Assembly (NCBI GenBank): GCA_023614405.1
Contig: CM042685.1
Coordinates: 84,248,684-84,312,683 of the forward strand
Source of the DNA: Avena insularis
Taxonomy: Eukaryota; Streptophyta; Magnoliopsida; Poales; Poaceae
Length of the DNA: 64,000 nt
Reading direction: 5' to 3'
Program-made: the position numbers and the translations under genes
Notes under the pieces: model-generated
The model's database searches: none
Told to the model about the DNA's origin: nothing
Seen by the model: only the letters and a program-made list of their open reading frames with translations
In this document: positions 35,898 to 47,093 of the stretch, piece by piece
How the letters are laid out: every line of letters begins with the position of its first letter
Position numbering within the stretch: position 1 is the stretch's first letter

Positions 35898-37822
35898 TGT
35901 TGGAGATATGCCCTAGAGGCAATAATAAATGTAGTTATTATTATTATATCTTTGTGTTTATGATAGATGTTTACATTCATGCTATAACAGTATTGACCAG
36001 AAACATTAATACTTGTGTGATTTGTAAACTAAATTAGAGTCCCTGGTAAAGCCTCTTTATAATACTAGCTTGTTGATTAATAGATGATCATAGTTTCTTG
36101 ATCATGAACATTTGAGATGTTGTTAATAACAAGGTCATATCATTAGGAGAATGGTATGATGGACATACTCCTATAGATAAGCGTAGCATAAAGATCAAGT
36201 CATTTTAATAGTTCAATTGCTATAGGCTTTCTAATACATAGTAACCTAATTCCTTCGACCATGAGATCATGCTAATGACCATCACCGAAAGGATGCTTTG
36301 ATGACATCAAACACCACAACGTAACTGGGTGGCTATAAAGGTGGCATCGAGTGTTCAGAAAGTATGGGTTGAGGCACATGGATCAAGAGTGGGATTTGTC
36401 CATCCATATGACGGATAGATATACTCTGGGCCCTCTCGGTGGAATGTCATCCAATTGGCTTGCAAGCATGTGACTGGCTCACAAGGGATCACATACCACG
36501 GGAACGAGAAAAGAGTACTTATCGATGCGAGGTTGAACTAGGTATGCAGAGATACCGACGATCAAAACCTCGGATAAGTAAACTATCGTGAGACAAAGGG
36601 AAATTGGTATCGTATGTAAGTGGTTCATTCGATCGCAAAGTAATCGTAGAAATATGTGCGATCCATATGAATTTCCAGATTCCTCTATTGGTTATTGATC
36701 AGAGAAGTGTCTCGGTCATGTCCGCATAATTCACGAACCGTAGGGAGACACACTTAAGGATTCGATGTTGTTGAGTAGTTATGGAATGATGAGTAAGAGA
36801 CCGAATGTTGTTCGGAGTATCGGATGGGATCCGGGATATCACGAGGAGATCCGGAATGGTGCGGAGAATAAGATTCATATAAGGAAAGTCCTGTTTCGGA
36901 GTTGGGGAATGATTCCGGTGTTTTCAGCAGGAATGTTCTAGAAGGGTCTAGAAGGTCCGGCACTCCAGAGGGGAAGGTTACATGAATGTGTCATAACAAT
37001 ATGGAATGGTTGCATCATGTACTAGGTTACTTGGCTGGGCAAAATAAAGGGAGAAATCAAATCCTAGTTTGAAAGTAAAACACCAATTTGAAAAAGTCAA
37101 ACGGCAAGTTTGCTTGCTGGAGGGAGAGTAGGAAACCTACTTGGGGAGGAAGTCTCCTCCCTCCACCCCCCGGCCAAGGAGGCCGACTTGGGGGAGGACT
37201 CCCTCCTCCCAAGCCGCGCCCTCCCACCTATATAAGGAGGGGCAGGTCTGCCCCCCTCCCACACACCCAACACACCCCAAAACCCTAGCCCTAGCCGCCG
37301 GCCTCCTCCAAGTCGCCGCCGCCTCCTAGGGTTTCTCCAACTCACCGAGTTGTGGCTTCCCCAAGCCCTAGCCGCCGGCCAAGCTTCCCCCCTTGGTGCC
37401 TCTAAACCCTAGATCACCAAGGCCTCTCTCATACTCCACCATACTCGCTCCGGCTTAAGGCGAAGCCCTGCGAGATCTCCCCTCTACTTCCGGTACCACG
37501 CCGTCGTGCTGCCGGAATCGCGAGGAGAGTGCTACAACCTCCACTGCCTGCTGGAACAAGGGAGAGGAAGGTCTTCATCGAAAATTAACGTGTGACCGAG
37601 AAGCGCTGCCGGAACGCAGCGCCGGAAGGATCGTCTACACGATCTTGAGATCGGCAAGAGTACGACTACATCACCCACGAGAATCTGCTCTCGTTAACCG
37701 CTTTGGAATCTTCGAGGGTGAGTTCCTCTATTGACTCGTTGCTATAATCTAGTAGATAGATCTTGGCTTGTTTGTTTGCATGCGGTAGAATTTTTTTGTT
37801 TTCCATGCTACGAACCCCTTCA
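35898..37822 (+). mobile_element. Solo LTR of a BARE-1/Angela-type Copia element (1925 bp)
   Basis: It starts TGTTGGAGATATGCCCTAGA followed by GGCAATAATAAA, the known start of BARE-1/Angela/WIS LTRs of Triticeae. It ends CCCCTTCA. GAGAT flanks both ends and no internal region remains, so it is a solo LTR left by recombination between two LTRs. It sits in the gag capsid of A2, plus orientation. Confidence 0.92.
37228..37237 (+). promoter_or_regulatory. TATA box of the BARE-type LTR
   Basis: CTATATAAGG in a Pro-codon-like CCTCC-rich region, where BARE-1 LTRs carry their promoter. Confidence 0.7.
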
Positions 37823-37827
37823 GAGAT

Positions 37828-38381
37828 GACTCGTCTTTCTCCTACACGCACCGCTGTAGATCGCCAAAAGTATAGGGTCGCTTATACGTGCCCTCGAAGT
37901 TCTTGGTGAACGCTTCTTGCATGTCCAACCAGTTGCAGATGGACTTCTCCGGCAAGTCATCAATCCATTGTCGGGCCGTGCCCGCCAGCATCAGCGGGAG
38001 GTACTTGATGGCGACTTTGGGGTTACCCCCAGCGATCTCCACCGCGTTGCCGTAATCGTGCGACCATGTAGCTGGTTTGGCGGTGCCGTCATAGGGCTTG
38101 ATGGTCTTGTCAATCCGGAAACCCTTGGGGTAAGTTGTGGTCTGTATTACAGGTCCAAAACAATGTGCTCCCAAGTATTGTCCTTCTTGGGCCTTGTGAA
38201 TCTTGTCCAGGCGTGAACGTGCGTCGTATGGCTCCGGGCTTTCTTTTTTCTTCTTGTCGCCAGGGGAAGGGCTGCGTGCACGACGCGGCCCCCTCCGCCA
38301 TGGTGGCTGCTGGGGGGCGCGACGGAGGCAGAGGTGGCAGTGGGTTAGCTTTCTTGTTGTTACCCTCTTGCGACGCCTCAC
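37828..38381 (-). pseudogene. Element A2 gag, N-terminal capsid part
   Basis: The minus strand shows MLAGTARQWIDDLPEKSICN, FTKNFEGTYKRPYTFGDLQR and then an in-frame TAG in place of Gln just before the BARE-type insertion. The upstream part is basic (MRRRKRVTTRKLTHCHL). It matches element A at 26214-26650. Confidence 0.78.
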
Positions 38382-39614
38382 GCTTGTTCGCGGTTGCTTG
38401 TCGGACGTGGAGGGTCATGACATGACCTGATCTTATGTCCTTGGTTGCGCTCTCCATCATGACGGGTCTGCTTCGCATTGTCGCGGATGACGATGCCGCT
38501 ATGCCTTGGCTGAGGCATATCCGTGCGATGGTGAGCCTTGGGTTCTTCGCGATGTCGGGGGGATCGAGGCGATGGAGATGGGCGACGGGGATGTGCCTTG
38601 CCTCCGTGGTTGGAGGATATGGGTATAGAGTCCTTCCTGTTGCATGCATCCCTCCGTCTTCATTCTGATGAACCCGTCTGAGACCCGACATCATGAGGAG
38701 ATCGGTCCCTTGGCGGCTTAGGCTGGCTAGACTGGCAAAACGCTGGGTCAGACTCAAGCCTTTGAGAGGTGGCCTTTTCCTGCTGTTTCAGTGCCTTGAC
38801 CACAAGGTCATAGACTTGTTCCACAGCTGCGGGTGATCTATCCTGCTCTAGGAGGGTCTTGGCGACGACGAGGTTGAGAATAGGAGTGGGCATCACCTGC
38901 CTGCCTTCGTTGTCAATGTATGGCTTTGCTTGTGGCGGCTTCGAGGGGGACCATCCTAGGTTTCGCCGTACACCAGGATCATTGAAGACGTGAGCCGGAG
39001 CTTTTTTTGCCTTCTGCTGCTGGAGCAGAGTCTTGTACTCGGCCTCCATGGCTCTAGCTTTCTCTATTGACTTCTGCGTGTTGGCAAGATCTCGATCCAG
39101 CTTAGCGCCTTGCTCCGTGATGGACTGCGCCTCCTCCAGTAGCTGCTGGCGCTTCTCATCAAGCTAGACTACGTTCCGAATATGAGCCACAGTCATGGGC
39201 TCGACGAGTAGGTTGCCATACATCACTCTATCAGCTAGAGTGATTTGGGCAGCAGCTGACGTAGATGTCGGAGGCGGCGGGTTTGTGGTGTTGTTGTTAC
39301 TCGAACCGGTGTTGAGTTCCTGCGACTGCTGCTTTGGGTTAGGCGGAGGGGCATGGCCTTTGTGTGATCATTGTCGGTAGCAATAGGTGGTCCCTTCCCC
39401 TTATCCAGTGCTGTAGGCAGAGCTTGTCCAGGTTGATCTTCAGCCATCTCGGTCCCAATGGCGATGAACACCTCTCGAGACGTGATGGCGTTGTGGCCCG
39501 CTCGTCGTGTTTGTAATCCTCCTCCATCTCCTGCATAGCAGAGTCTAGCTCCTCCAGGCTGAAATCTATCTCCTTCGAGTCAGCGCTGATGTCGGCATAG
39601 AGCGCGTCGAGCAC
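38382..39614 (-). pseudogene. Element A2 gag linker: coiled-coil and acidic region
   Basis: Frames 38757-38110, 39049-38660, 39471-39235 and 39614-39339 cover the same acidic (IDFSLEELDSAMQEMEEDY), coiled-coil (AEYKTLLQQQKAKKAPAH) and basic blocks as element A. Several shifts are present. No catalytic domain. Confidence 0.6.
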
Positions 39615-39779
39615 GGAGTCGAAGGGTGCCGGGGCATCCTCGATGATGGGCGGTGGGGGTGCGATAGCAGCGATGATGACTAGAGGTGGTGGTGCAGCTG
39701 CAACGATGATGACCGAAGGCGGCGATGGCGGTGGCTGAGGCGGAGGGGCACCGTCTAAGAGCGCAAGCGCTATCTGGCT

Positions 39780-40480
39780 GCCTCGTCAGCTTCCGCGTAG
39801 TTGTTGACGGTGTTCACCATGCTTTCGAAAGTGAGGCGTCCTGAAGCCTACTGCCGCCTTACCGTATGTCGGAGAAGCGTACCTTGGTCCAGTCCTTCCA
39901 CAAAGTGATACATGGCATCATCATTAAGGTAATGTGCCATATCGGCCCATATATGGAGCCACCTGTCAAGGTAATCGCGGGGGTTTTCACCCTCTCTCTA
40001 CATGCAATGCGCCAGATTGAAGATGGTCACCACTCCGACGAACTTGGATCTCTGCTATCCAGACGCACAGGCGAAGCTGGCGGACTTGCATCGATCTTCC
40101 ACCGTTATATCCTGCACAGGGGCGGTTTGGGTAGGCCTTGATTTTTTCCTATCTTTGTCGGCAAACTCCGAAGAGAGATATGACATCGATCCTTCCGCAA
40201 ACGTATCCTGCCCGTAGGCGGTCCGTGCGGGTCTTGACGCTCCTCCGACTTCTAGGGAACTTGTGCCCGAGTCGCTTTCGCCGATGAAGAGGTGGATGTC
40301 CCCGATTGGGACGATCGAGTAGCGGGTGGGGTTCATCTTCGCCGTGATCCAGAACTCATCGAGAGGGACGATCAAAACATTGTCGGAGAAGAGAACACGA
40401 CCAATGGCTACGGTTTCGCCGATTCCCGCGAAGATCTTGGACCTCGCCCGCTGTAGATCCTGAAGCGCCTCTTGCCCCAT
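39780..40480 (-). pseudogene. Element A2 leader ORF with a gag-like module
   Basis: The ATG at 40480 lies within the PBS region and opens GQEALQDLQRARSKIFAGIG; the ORF runs to 40055. The gag-like second half (39866-40050) is broken by stops but matches 31590-31850 of element A. Confidence 0.65.
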
Positions 40481-40491
40481 GGTGGGCGCCA
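40475..40491 (-). other. Primer binding site of element A2
   Basis: Minus-strand TGGCGCCCACCATGGGG starts two bases inside the LTR end. The ATG within it also starts the leader ORF. Confidence 0.7.
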
Positions 40492-40493
40492 AC

Positions 40494-41020
40494 TGTCGTG
40501 GTATTGCCGACGAGTACGCCATGGAGGGGTCCTCACAGTGCGTGTTTAGAGACGTGGGGTAAGGCGAACGGTTGATGGGTACGAGGTAACACAGCTTACC
40601 TAGGTTCAGATCCCACGACGGTGGTGGAATCCTACTCCTGCTATAAATCTCTATAATGGCAATACGTCGAGTTATAGGGATCAGTTCGCTATGCGAGGTA
40701 TGAGTTAATTGGTGCCCTAAAGGCTCCCATAGGTCCGGCTTATATAGTCGCCAGGTCCTAGGGTTACAGGGAAAGTCCTAGCCGGACAGGTTACAGAGTC
40801 CTACACAGTATACAACCAGTCTAACGTGTCTTGCACTCCAAGGCTCTGGGTACGTCGGTGACTCCTCCATAGCCTTCTTTTATCCGGCATGGGCCTCCCT
40901 TCTGGATCCATCTAACTGGGCCTTCCAGTAGGCCATGGGCCATGCTACCAACTGTGGGCCACCCGGGTTATTCGGATAGGAGACATGCTATGAGGATACC
41001 CATATAGCATATACCCAACA
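40494..41020 (-). repeat. 5' LTR of element A2 (527 bp)
   Basis: Plus strand TGTCGTGG...ACCCAACA. It aligns to 32312-32847 and to the fragment at 47998-48164. A minus-strand TATA box lies at 40739-40747. Its outer end abuts Copia RT sequence. Confidence 0.92.
40739..40747 (-). promoter_or_regulatory. TATA box in the LTR of A2
   Basis: Plus CTTATATAG, that is CTATATAAG on the minus strand; counterpart of 32565-32572. Confidence 0.55.
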
Positions 41021-41560
41021 TTATCACTTCCATATTTGTACCAAAGATGAGAATGTTATACACATACAAACATAATATAACACTATAGCCCCCACCATGG
41101 TGGTATTAAACAACCTATCAGCCTCATTAATGACAAAGCCAGTATAAAGTAGAGTTCTGTCAAACTTCTCACGCCATTTCTTAGGTGCTTGTTTTAGGCC
41201 ATATAAAGATTTTAGTAGCTTTCACACCTTTGTCTCTTCACCTTTTACCACAAACCCATTCGGCTAATCCATATAGATCTCCTCTTACAACTCTCCGTTA
41301 AGGAAAGTTGTCTTCTCGTCCATTTGATGAACGATAAGACCATAAGAGGTAGCCAGGGACAGTAGTACTCAAATGATTGTCAGTCTAGTGAAAGGTGAAT
41401 AGGTGTCAAAGTAATCTTTTCCTTCTTTCTCTGTGTAGCCCTTAGCTACAAGCCATGCCTTGTACTTATCAATAGTACCATTGGGCCTTAGATTCTTCTT
41501 GAACACCCACTTACAGCTCACAGGTTTACAACCATACGGCACTCTGATAATTCCCAAGTT
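41021..41560 (-). pseudogene. Element D reverse transcriptase, N-terminal part
   Basis: Frame 41557-41369 gives KWVFKKNLRPNGTIDKYKAW and GYTEKEGKDYFDTYSPFTRL, the classic Copia RT start. Further down, frames with LKSLYGLKQAPK-like and YVDD-like remnants run to the junction. In-frame stops and shifts are present. Confidence 0.82.
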
Positions 41561-42780
41561 CCATTAGAAAGAAACAAGTCCATCTCGTTTTGGACAACTT
41601 CTTTCCAATCATCTGCATCAGGAGATGCATATGCCTCGGCAATGGATCTGGTAGTATCGTCCACAAGGTACACGATGAAATCATTACCAAAGGATTTTGC
41701 AATCCTCTGTTTCTTACTCCTCGTGGGAGGTTCATCGTCATCCTTCTCAAGGACTTCCTCATGTGATTATTCAGAATTATCAATAGATGCAATAGATTCA
41801 GGAAGTATTTTAGAAGAAATTCTACCAATGATATGGATATCTTTTATAGGAAACATATTCTCAAAGAATGTTTCATCATGAGATTCCATTATAGTATCGA
41901 CATGGATATCAAGTACCTTAGATTTAACCACTAGAAATATATAGCCTACACTCTGTGGATCATTTCCAAGAAAGATACAATCCATTGTCTTAGGTCCGAG
42001 CTTGCGTTTATTGGGGATCGATATGTTGACCTTTTCCAAACACACACAAGTGCACAAATACGAAAGTGATGGTTTTCTCCCAGCCCACTCCTCATAAGGG
42101 GTCTTTTCTTTATTCTTGTTATGAACTCTATTTAGGACATGACATGAAGTCAACGAAGCCTCCCCCACCATGCGTTTGATAAACCAACAGTGGCTAACAT
42201 GGAATTCACCAAGTCAGTCATCATGCGGGTTTTCCTCTCGGCAACCCCGTTTGGTTGGGGTGAGTAGAGACGCGTCCTCTCATGAATAATGTCGTGTTCC
42301 TCACATAATTCATCAAATATTTTGGGAAAATACTCACTATGATCCGACCTAAGACGCTTAATCTTTCTCTCCAGTTGATTTTCAACTTTGGCCTTATAAA
42401 TTTTAAAGTGGTTTAAAGCCTCATCTTTAGTTTGCAACAAGTAAACATAGAAAAATTTAGTATCATCATCTATCAATGTCATGAAATATCTCTTTCCACC
42501 TTTTGTCAACACACCATTCATCTCGCATAGATCAGAATGTATGAGTTCCATATGTGCCAAATTTATCTCCTCAGTGGCCTTGTGAGGCTTTTGAGGTTGG
42601 TTTGATTGCACACAACTATGATACTTAGAACCTTTGGCAATAGTGAAATTCAGAATTAAACTCACACTGGACATCCGAGACATCAAACCAAAATTAATTT
42701 GACATAAACGAGAATGCCAAACACTGATATCATCATTAACACCACCACAAATATGATTCACGGATTTATTACAAAACTCT
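41561..42780 (-). pseudogene. Element D integrase
   Basis: Frame 42761-42150 shows WHSRLCQINFG (zinc-finger His), MTLIDDDTKFFYVYLL, RLRSDHSEYF and SPQPNGVAERKTRMM, giving the D-D-E residues of a Copia integrase. Frame 42171-41767 continues with TSCHVLNRVHNKNKEKTPYE and the C-terminal region (GRKPSLSYL, FLGNDPQSVGY). The frames shift at about 42160 and 41770. Confidence 0.85.
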
Positions 42781-44203
42781 AAAAGTCAAAAAGGAACAAG
42801 ACTCCAAACTCATAACCTTTACCAATAAATTGTCCATGTTTCGAGACAACGACTTTATTAGACTCTAAAAAAACTTTAAACCCATCTATGCATAGAAGGG
42901 AGCCACTAACGAGATTATTGTTCATAGTACGAATATGATGTATGTTCCTCAGCTGCATAATCTTTCCAGAAGTAAACTTAAGATCCATTGTGCCAACACC
43001 ATGAACAGAAGCATGTGATCCATTCCCTACTAGGATGGAAGAATCCCGTGTGACCTGATAAGAAGTGAATATAGAGATGTCAACACACACACACGAACAT
43101 TAGCACCCGCATCAATCCACCAACATGGTGAGTGAAATACTGAAAGAATAGTAAATTAATTACCATACCCATCAGTATTGCTAGTGGTCACGACGTTGAT
43201 AGTCTTGGCCCTTTTCCCTTTGCGGTCTGCATGATTTGGGCTGTCCTTGGAAAAGTAGCCGGGCTCTCCATAAGTGAAACAAGTTAGATCACTCCTGTCC
43301 CTGTTTGGCTTCTTCTTCTAGAAGGTTGTAGTTTTTATAGGCTTGTTAAAGGAGGGCTTGAATTTCCCTTTGTTCTTGCCTAAGGATTTACCTTTCAGCA
43401 CATAGTTGGAGTAGCATGACCCTCTCCTTTCCCAGTAGTGTCCTTAGCCCGAGCCTTTTCCTTAACATCAAGGGATGCTATCATATTTTCAACTGATATC
43501 TCCTATCTCTTGTGTTTGAGAGCTATGGCAAAGTTCCTCTATGAAGGGGCAACTTATCAATAATGCAACCCGCTACAAACTTCTCGGGTAAGTCACACTT
43601 AAGGAGTTCGAGCTCTTTGGCAATGCACTGTATCTCATGAGCTTGTTGAACCACATGCAGGTCCTTAGTCATCTTAAAATCATGAAAGCTCTCCATGATG
43701 TATAGTTCACTGCCAGAATCTGCAGCACCAAACTTTGCATCCAGTGTGTCCTAGAGCTCCTTCTTGTCTTTTATGTGCATAAACACATCACAAAGATGGT
43801 CAACAAGAATGCTTAGAATGCATCCCACAAAGACAATATTGGCTTCCTCGAACTTTTTCCGATCCTCGTCAGACATAGTTTCTTTAGGTTTGCCTTTACT
43901 AATCTGGAACACTTTCATTATGGTCAGTCAAAGCTCAGCCTTGTACTTCCACCTCTTAAAGTGCACACCGGTAAACTTATCTGGCCTTAATGCATCGGTA
44001 AAACCAGACATTGATAATTCAGGAAATTGCCAACACTTGGGTTTTTGGATTGTTGGAAAATTAGGCACAATTTCCATGATTAATTTTAGAATATTAAACA
44101 TGACAAAACCAACTACTAGATCATGTAACTCGAACATACTAGATGTACTAAACAACAAGATTAATGGAAACAAGTAGCAGCTAAATATGTACTCAAATAA
44201 CAT
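42781..44203 (-). pseudogene. Element D gag and protease
   Basis: Minus frame 44203-43928 contains WQFPELSMSGFTDALRPDKF and FKRWKYKAEL (Copia gag start). Further frames at 43900-43500 resemble SGSELYIMESFHDFKM and LAKELE-type gag, with a damaged CCHC near 43230-43270. Frame 43090-42779 looks like the protease end (GSHASVHGVGTMDLKFTSGK, LRNIHHIRTMNNNLVSGSLL). Many stops. Confidence 0.72.
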
Positions 44204-44214
44204 GATGAATTACC

Positions 44215-45006
44215 AAACAGCAGAACGTCGCATGTACCATTCACTTGCAGATGTAGTCGCAGAAGTAATGTCGGGGAAGATTGATCGAACCAGACGGTGA
44301 TAGGCAACATTGCCCGACTTAGATGGAAGATGGCCCATGATGAAGAACTCGAGCAGTCGTGCAGAGCGCTTCCCAAAAACCTAATTTGCCCTCTCCCGTA
44401 CAGGATCGCAAAGGCGAATGGTGCACGCCAGCAAGCGGGATGGAGTAGACTACGGTGACAGCGCAAGCAGAGAGGATGTAAAACCCTAGATTGGTTTTCG
44501 GTGTTTCATGGCGATAGCCGCACATGACTTTATATAGGGCGGCTCAGGAAACCGTAACGGAGGTAAACATGGGCCGAGTCCATGTTGTGCCCGGTCGGGT
44601 AGGTTAAGTAGCCACGATCCGGGAGCGACCTGAATAGGCTAACTATTGACACATCTGTCAAAACCTCACAATATTCCTGAGTAACAAAATAAATCTCGTC
44701 TCGGCAAGATTCCCGCGCGCGCGTCATGATGGGCGGGCAGGCATGCGAGCAGCATCGTTGGAGGAGGAGCACACGTGTACCTCTCTTATTGTCACTCACT
44801 TACAAAGTGGTACAACACTCCACCTTATAAGATGGTGAAACTCTCATTTAGCTTCCCATGTGGGACTAAACTTTAGCTCCTACTCCACTCCCATGTTAGC
44901 TGCCACAAACATGAGCCCAAACACATGTCACAAACTTGGCTTTAAGATTTAGGGAAAATCTGAAATACATATGAGCCTATTTGATTTAGCCCATTTATTT
45001 CTAATA
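44215..45006 (-). repeat. 5' LTR and leader of element D (approximate bounds)
   Basis: The minus strand starts about TATTAGAAATAAATGGGC at 45006 (TG expected), has TATATAA at about 44530-44536, and runs into gag. I find no clear PBS, so the inner LTR end is uncertain. The partner LTR is outside the window. Confidence 0.5.
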
Positions 45007-45390
45007 GTTATATGCAATCATGATAAAAAAATATATAATACTCCGCATTGCGGGGTCTACATCGATAATTTGGCATTGGCCTGAGAACTCTGCACCACCA
45101 TGGACGGTGACCACTACGCACCTACATAAAATATCTTCACAACTAGCACCGGGGGCGACGAAATCTTGTATCTGAAATTTTGGACATGTTCTATCATATA
45201 CAACCTTACGAGGATTTGAATTTTTAATAATCCCGACATTTCTATCTGTCCACAATTTGTATTGCAAGAAAATTTGTTTTTTATTAGCTACGTTTAATAT
45301 CTATCGCACCGATCTACCTACACCGGTTGCATGCCACCATCACTATGTACATGAAGCGGATTGTAATCCTCACCAAAGGATGGCAGGAAA
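45007..45390. other. Unassigned DNA, left half of the host site of element C
   Basis: 384 bp with no recognisable domain or repeat. The minus strand has an 88-codon ORF (45267-45001) without known motifs. With 47620-47997 it forms one continuous 760-bp segment once C is removed. Confidence 0.5.
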
Positions 45391-45395
45391 CCTAG
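45391..45395 (+). repeat. Left target-site duplication of element C (CCTAG)
   Basis: CCTAG precedes the left LTR and recurs at 47615-47619 after the right LTR. Confidence 0.88.
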
Positions 45396-45905
45396 TAATA
45401 CGGATTGACCAATGATCCTATTAGTTTTGTCCCGATCTTTCACAGCGAGTCAACCCGATAGTAATTCTCCCAACAACGCCAATGGACGTCACCTGAAGAA
45501 GAGGAATGAATCTAGCAAGTAACATGATGAATATCACCATGCCTCAATCCTGAGCACGACAATCCTTGATGAACACAAGAACCTCCGCAACAATCTCTAT
45601 AAGAATCTGATAAACAGTATCGTTGTCCCCGGAGGGATGATACACGGTGGAGCACAATATAGTTATTAGACTAAATAGTTGAACTCCATAAACCCTAACT
45701 CGACCAACTCCTTATATGAGGGCTGGGGCGTCCCACTAGTTGGGTCGTGACTCTACTTGGTTGGACAGACCCAAACCAAGCCCACACATATATTGGCCCA
45801 TGACATGACCATGAATAATAAAATCTAATTATTAAATTACAAAGACACGCTTAGCTTGGTGGAGTCCTGAAATTGGGTTGCACCTCCTACGTCGTGCCCA
45901 TATCA
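45396..45905 (-). repeat. 3' LTR of element C
   Basis: It aligns to 47094-47614 with scattered substitutions and small indels. The outer end reads TA where TG is expected. The inner end is CATATCA. Confidence 0.85.
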
Positions 45906-45918
45906 TCCTCCCACCTCC
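45906..45918 (-). other. Polypurine tract of element C
   Basis: Minus-strand GGAGGTGGGAGGA directly precedes the 3' LTR start TGATATGGGC. Confidence 0.75.
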
Positions 45919-46152
45919 AAGAAGCATTTCCCCAACGTGTGCGGATCGGGTCGGAAAGGTGGCATGCTATGAACAATAGCTTCACGCATCCTCTCCATCT
46001 TCATGTCTTTCTTGCCTTCCACTCCGCATCCCCCCCTATCGGCTTGCTAGACTTGGAACATCCCTTGGCTCCTGCACCTCCTTCCGTCTCCATACGAGCT
46101 TGGACCTAGGCGCCATCTTCTTCTTCTCAAATATTGTTGGAACCCGTGGTTG

Positions 46153-47068
46153 CTAAACATGGACCTTCTTTGCATGAACCTTCATAAGATGAGTAATGCC
46201 TAGTCCACACAACTGACGAGCATGTCCATCCTTGCCTCTATGCATCCGCACATCTGTCGTCCCATCAAAACTCCTGACAAGTGTGCTAACAAAACTGCTC
46301 TTGTTACCCCGCTGCACCACATGCACTGGAACATGAGGATCACAAATATCATCTGTCTGAACACCTGTGTCAACACAAACAACCTTCTGAACACATGCTG
46401 CAACCTCCTTCCTCTCAGCAATAAGAGGATGCACTTCAACTGGCTTGTCACTAACAAGTTCCACTGGCTTGTCATCTATAGGCATAACTGAAGCAATATC
46501 AACATTGTCGCACTGTGCATCATGCTCTCCATCATGCACCTTAGCTAGCCTAGATTTTGGCTTAGCCTTGCGCACCTTCTCCTTATGTACCACCAGCTCC
46601 ACATCAGACTTTATGTGATCATCCTGCATAGGCTTCAAAGTCTGTTGTTTGCCACCATGCACAATAGAATATGTATTTGCTATTCCAGCATGTGTAACGT
46701 TGCGATCATACTGCCATGGACGACCAAGTAACAGCCCACATACCTTCAATGGCAACACATCGCACTCCACCTCATCAACATAGTCACCAACTATAAATGG
46801 CAAGCACCTTATGAGTTACCTTCACCATACCGCAGCTATTTAACCATTGTAGATGCTTAGGTTCAGGAATACACCATGTGGACAACCCCAACACTGCCAC
46901 CATTGCCTTGCTAATGCCATTATTACAACTTCCTCCATCAATAATCAACTTGCATGCTTTGCCTTTGATCATACACTGCACTTGTAATAAATTCCAACAC
47001 TGGCCCTTGTCAACTGTCATGCAAGCATAGCATTGTACTTTCTTGAGTTGCAAATTCAGCTCACTCAA
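46153..47068 (-). pseudogene. Element C retropepsin region
   Basis: Frame 47068-46784 contains CKLIIDGGSCNNGISKAMV (active site D-G-G as in grass Gypsy proteases) and LQWLNSCGMVKVTHKV. A one- or two-base indel near 46795 shifts the frame. It then continues in frame 46803-46153 with GDYVDEVECDVLPLKVCGLL, LGRPWQYDR and a Lys/Asp/Val-rich tail of about 130 residues that I do not recognise. Confidence 0.78.
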
Positions 47069-47080
47069 TGGTACAACGCT

Positions 47081-47093
47081 GGCTCTGATACCA
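47081..47093 (-). other. Primer binding site of element C
   Basis: Minus-strand TGGTATCAGAGCC, a perfect initiator-methionine-tRNA PBS, adjoining the 5' LTR at 47094. Confidence 0.88.

Larger units (their letters stand above)
32848..41020 (-). mobile_element. Element A2: second Tat-lineage Gypsy copy, partial
   Basis: Same family and order as element A: 5' LTR (40494-41020), PBS, leader module, gag, protease and RT/RNase H. It is cut off at 32847 by element A, and the rest lies left of the window. It is split in gag by a BARE-type solo LTR. It inserted into RT of Copia element D. A and A2 carry different stop codons, so the damage is largely independent. Confidence 0.9.
41021..45006 (-). mobile_element. 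Element D: Copia LTR retrotransposon, partial
   Basis: Read on the minus strand: LTR and leader (about 44215-45006), gag, protease, integrase, then RT, in the Copia order (integrase before RT). RT is cut at 41020 by A2, and the rest lies left of the window. The gag start (MEIVPNFPTIQKPKCWQFPE) resembles the BARE/Angela group, but the LTR differs from the solo LTR at 35898. All frames carry stops. Confidence 0.85.

Noticed and set aside
41020..41060. Search for a target duplication of A2 and D at their visible ends
   Set aside because: The partner ends lie outside the window, so no duplication can be claimed.
47081..47093. TGGTATCAGAGCC-type sequences as tRNA gene remnants
   Set aside because: Only 12-13 bases and always next to an LTR end; these are primer binding sites.
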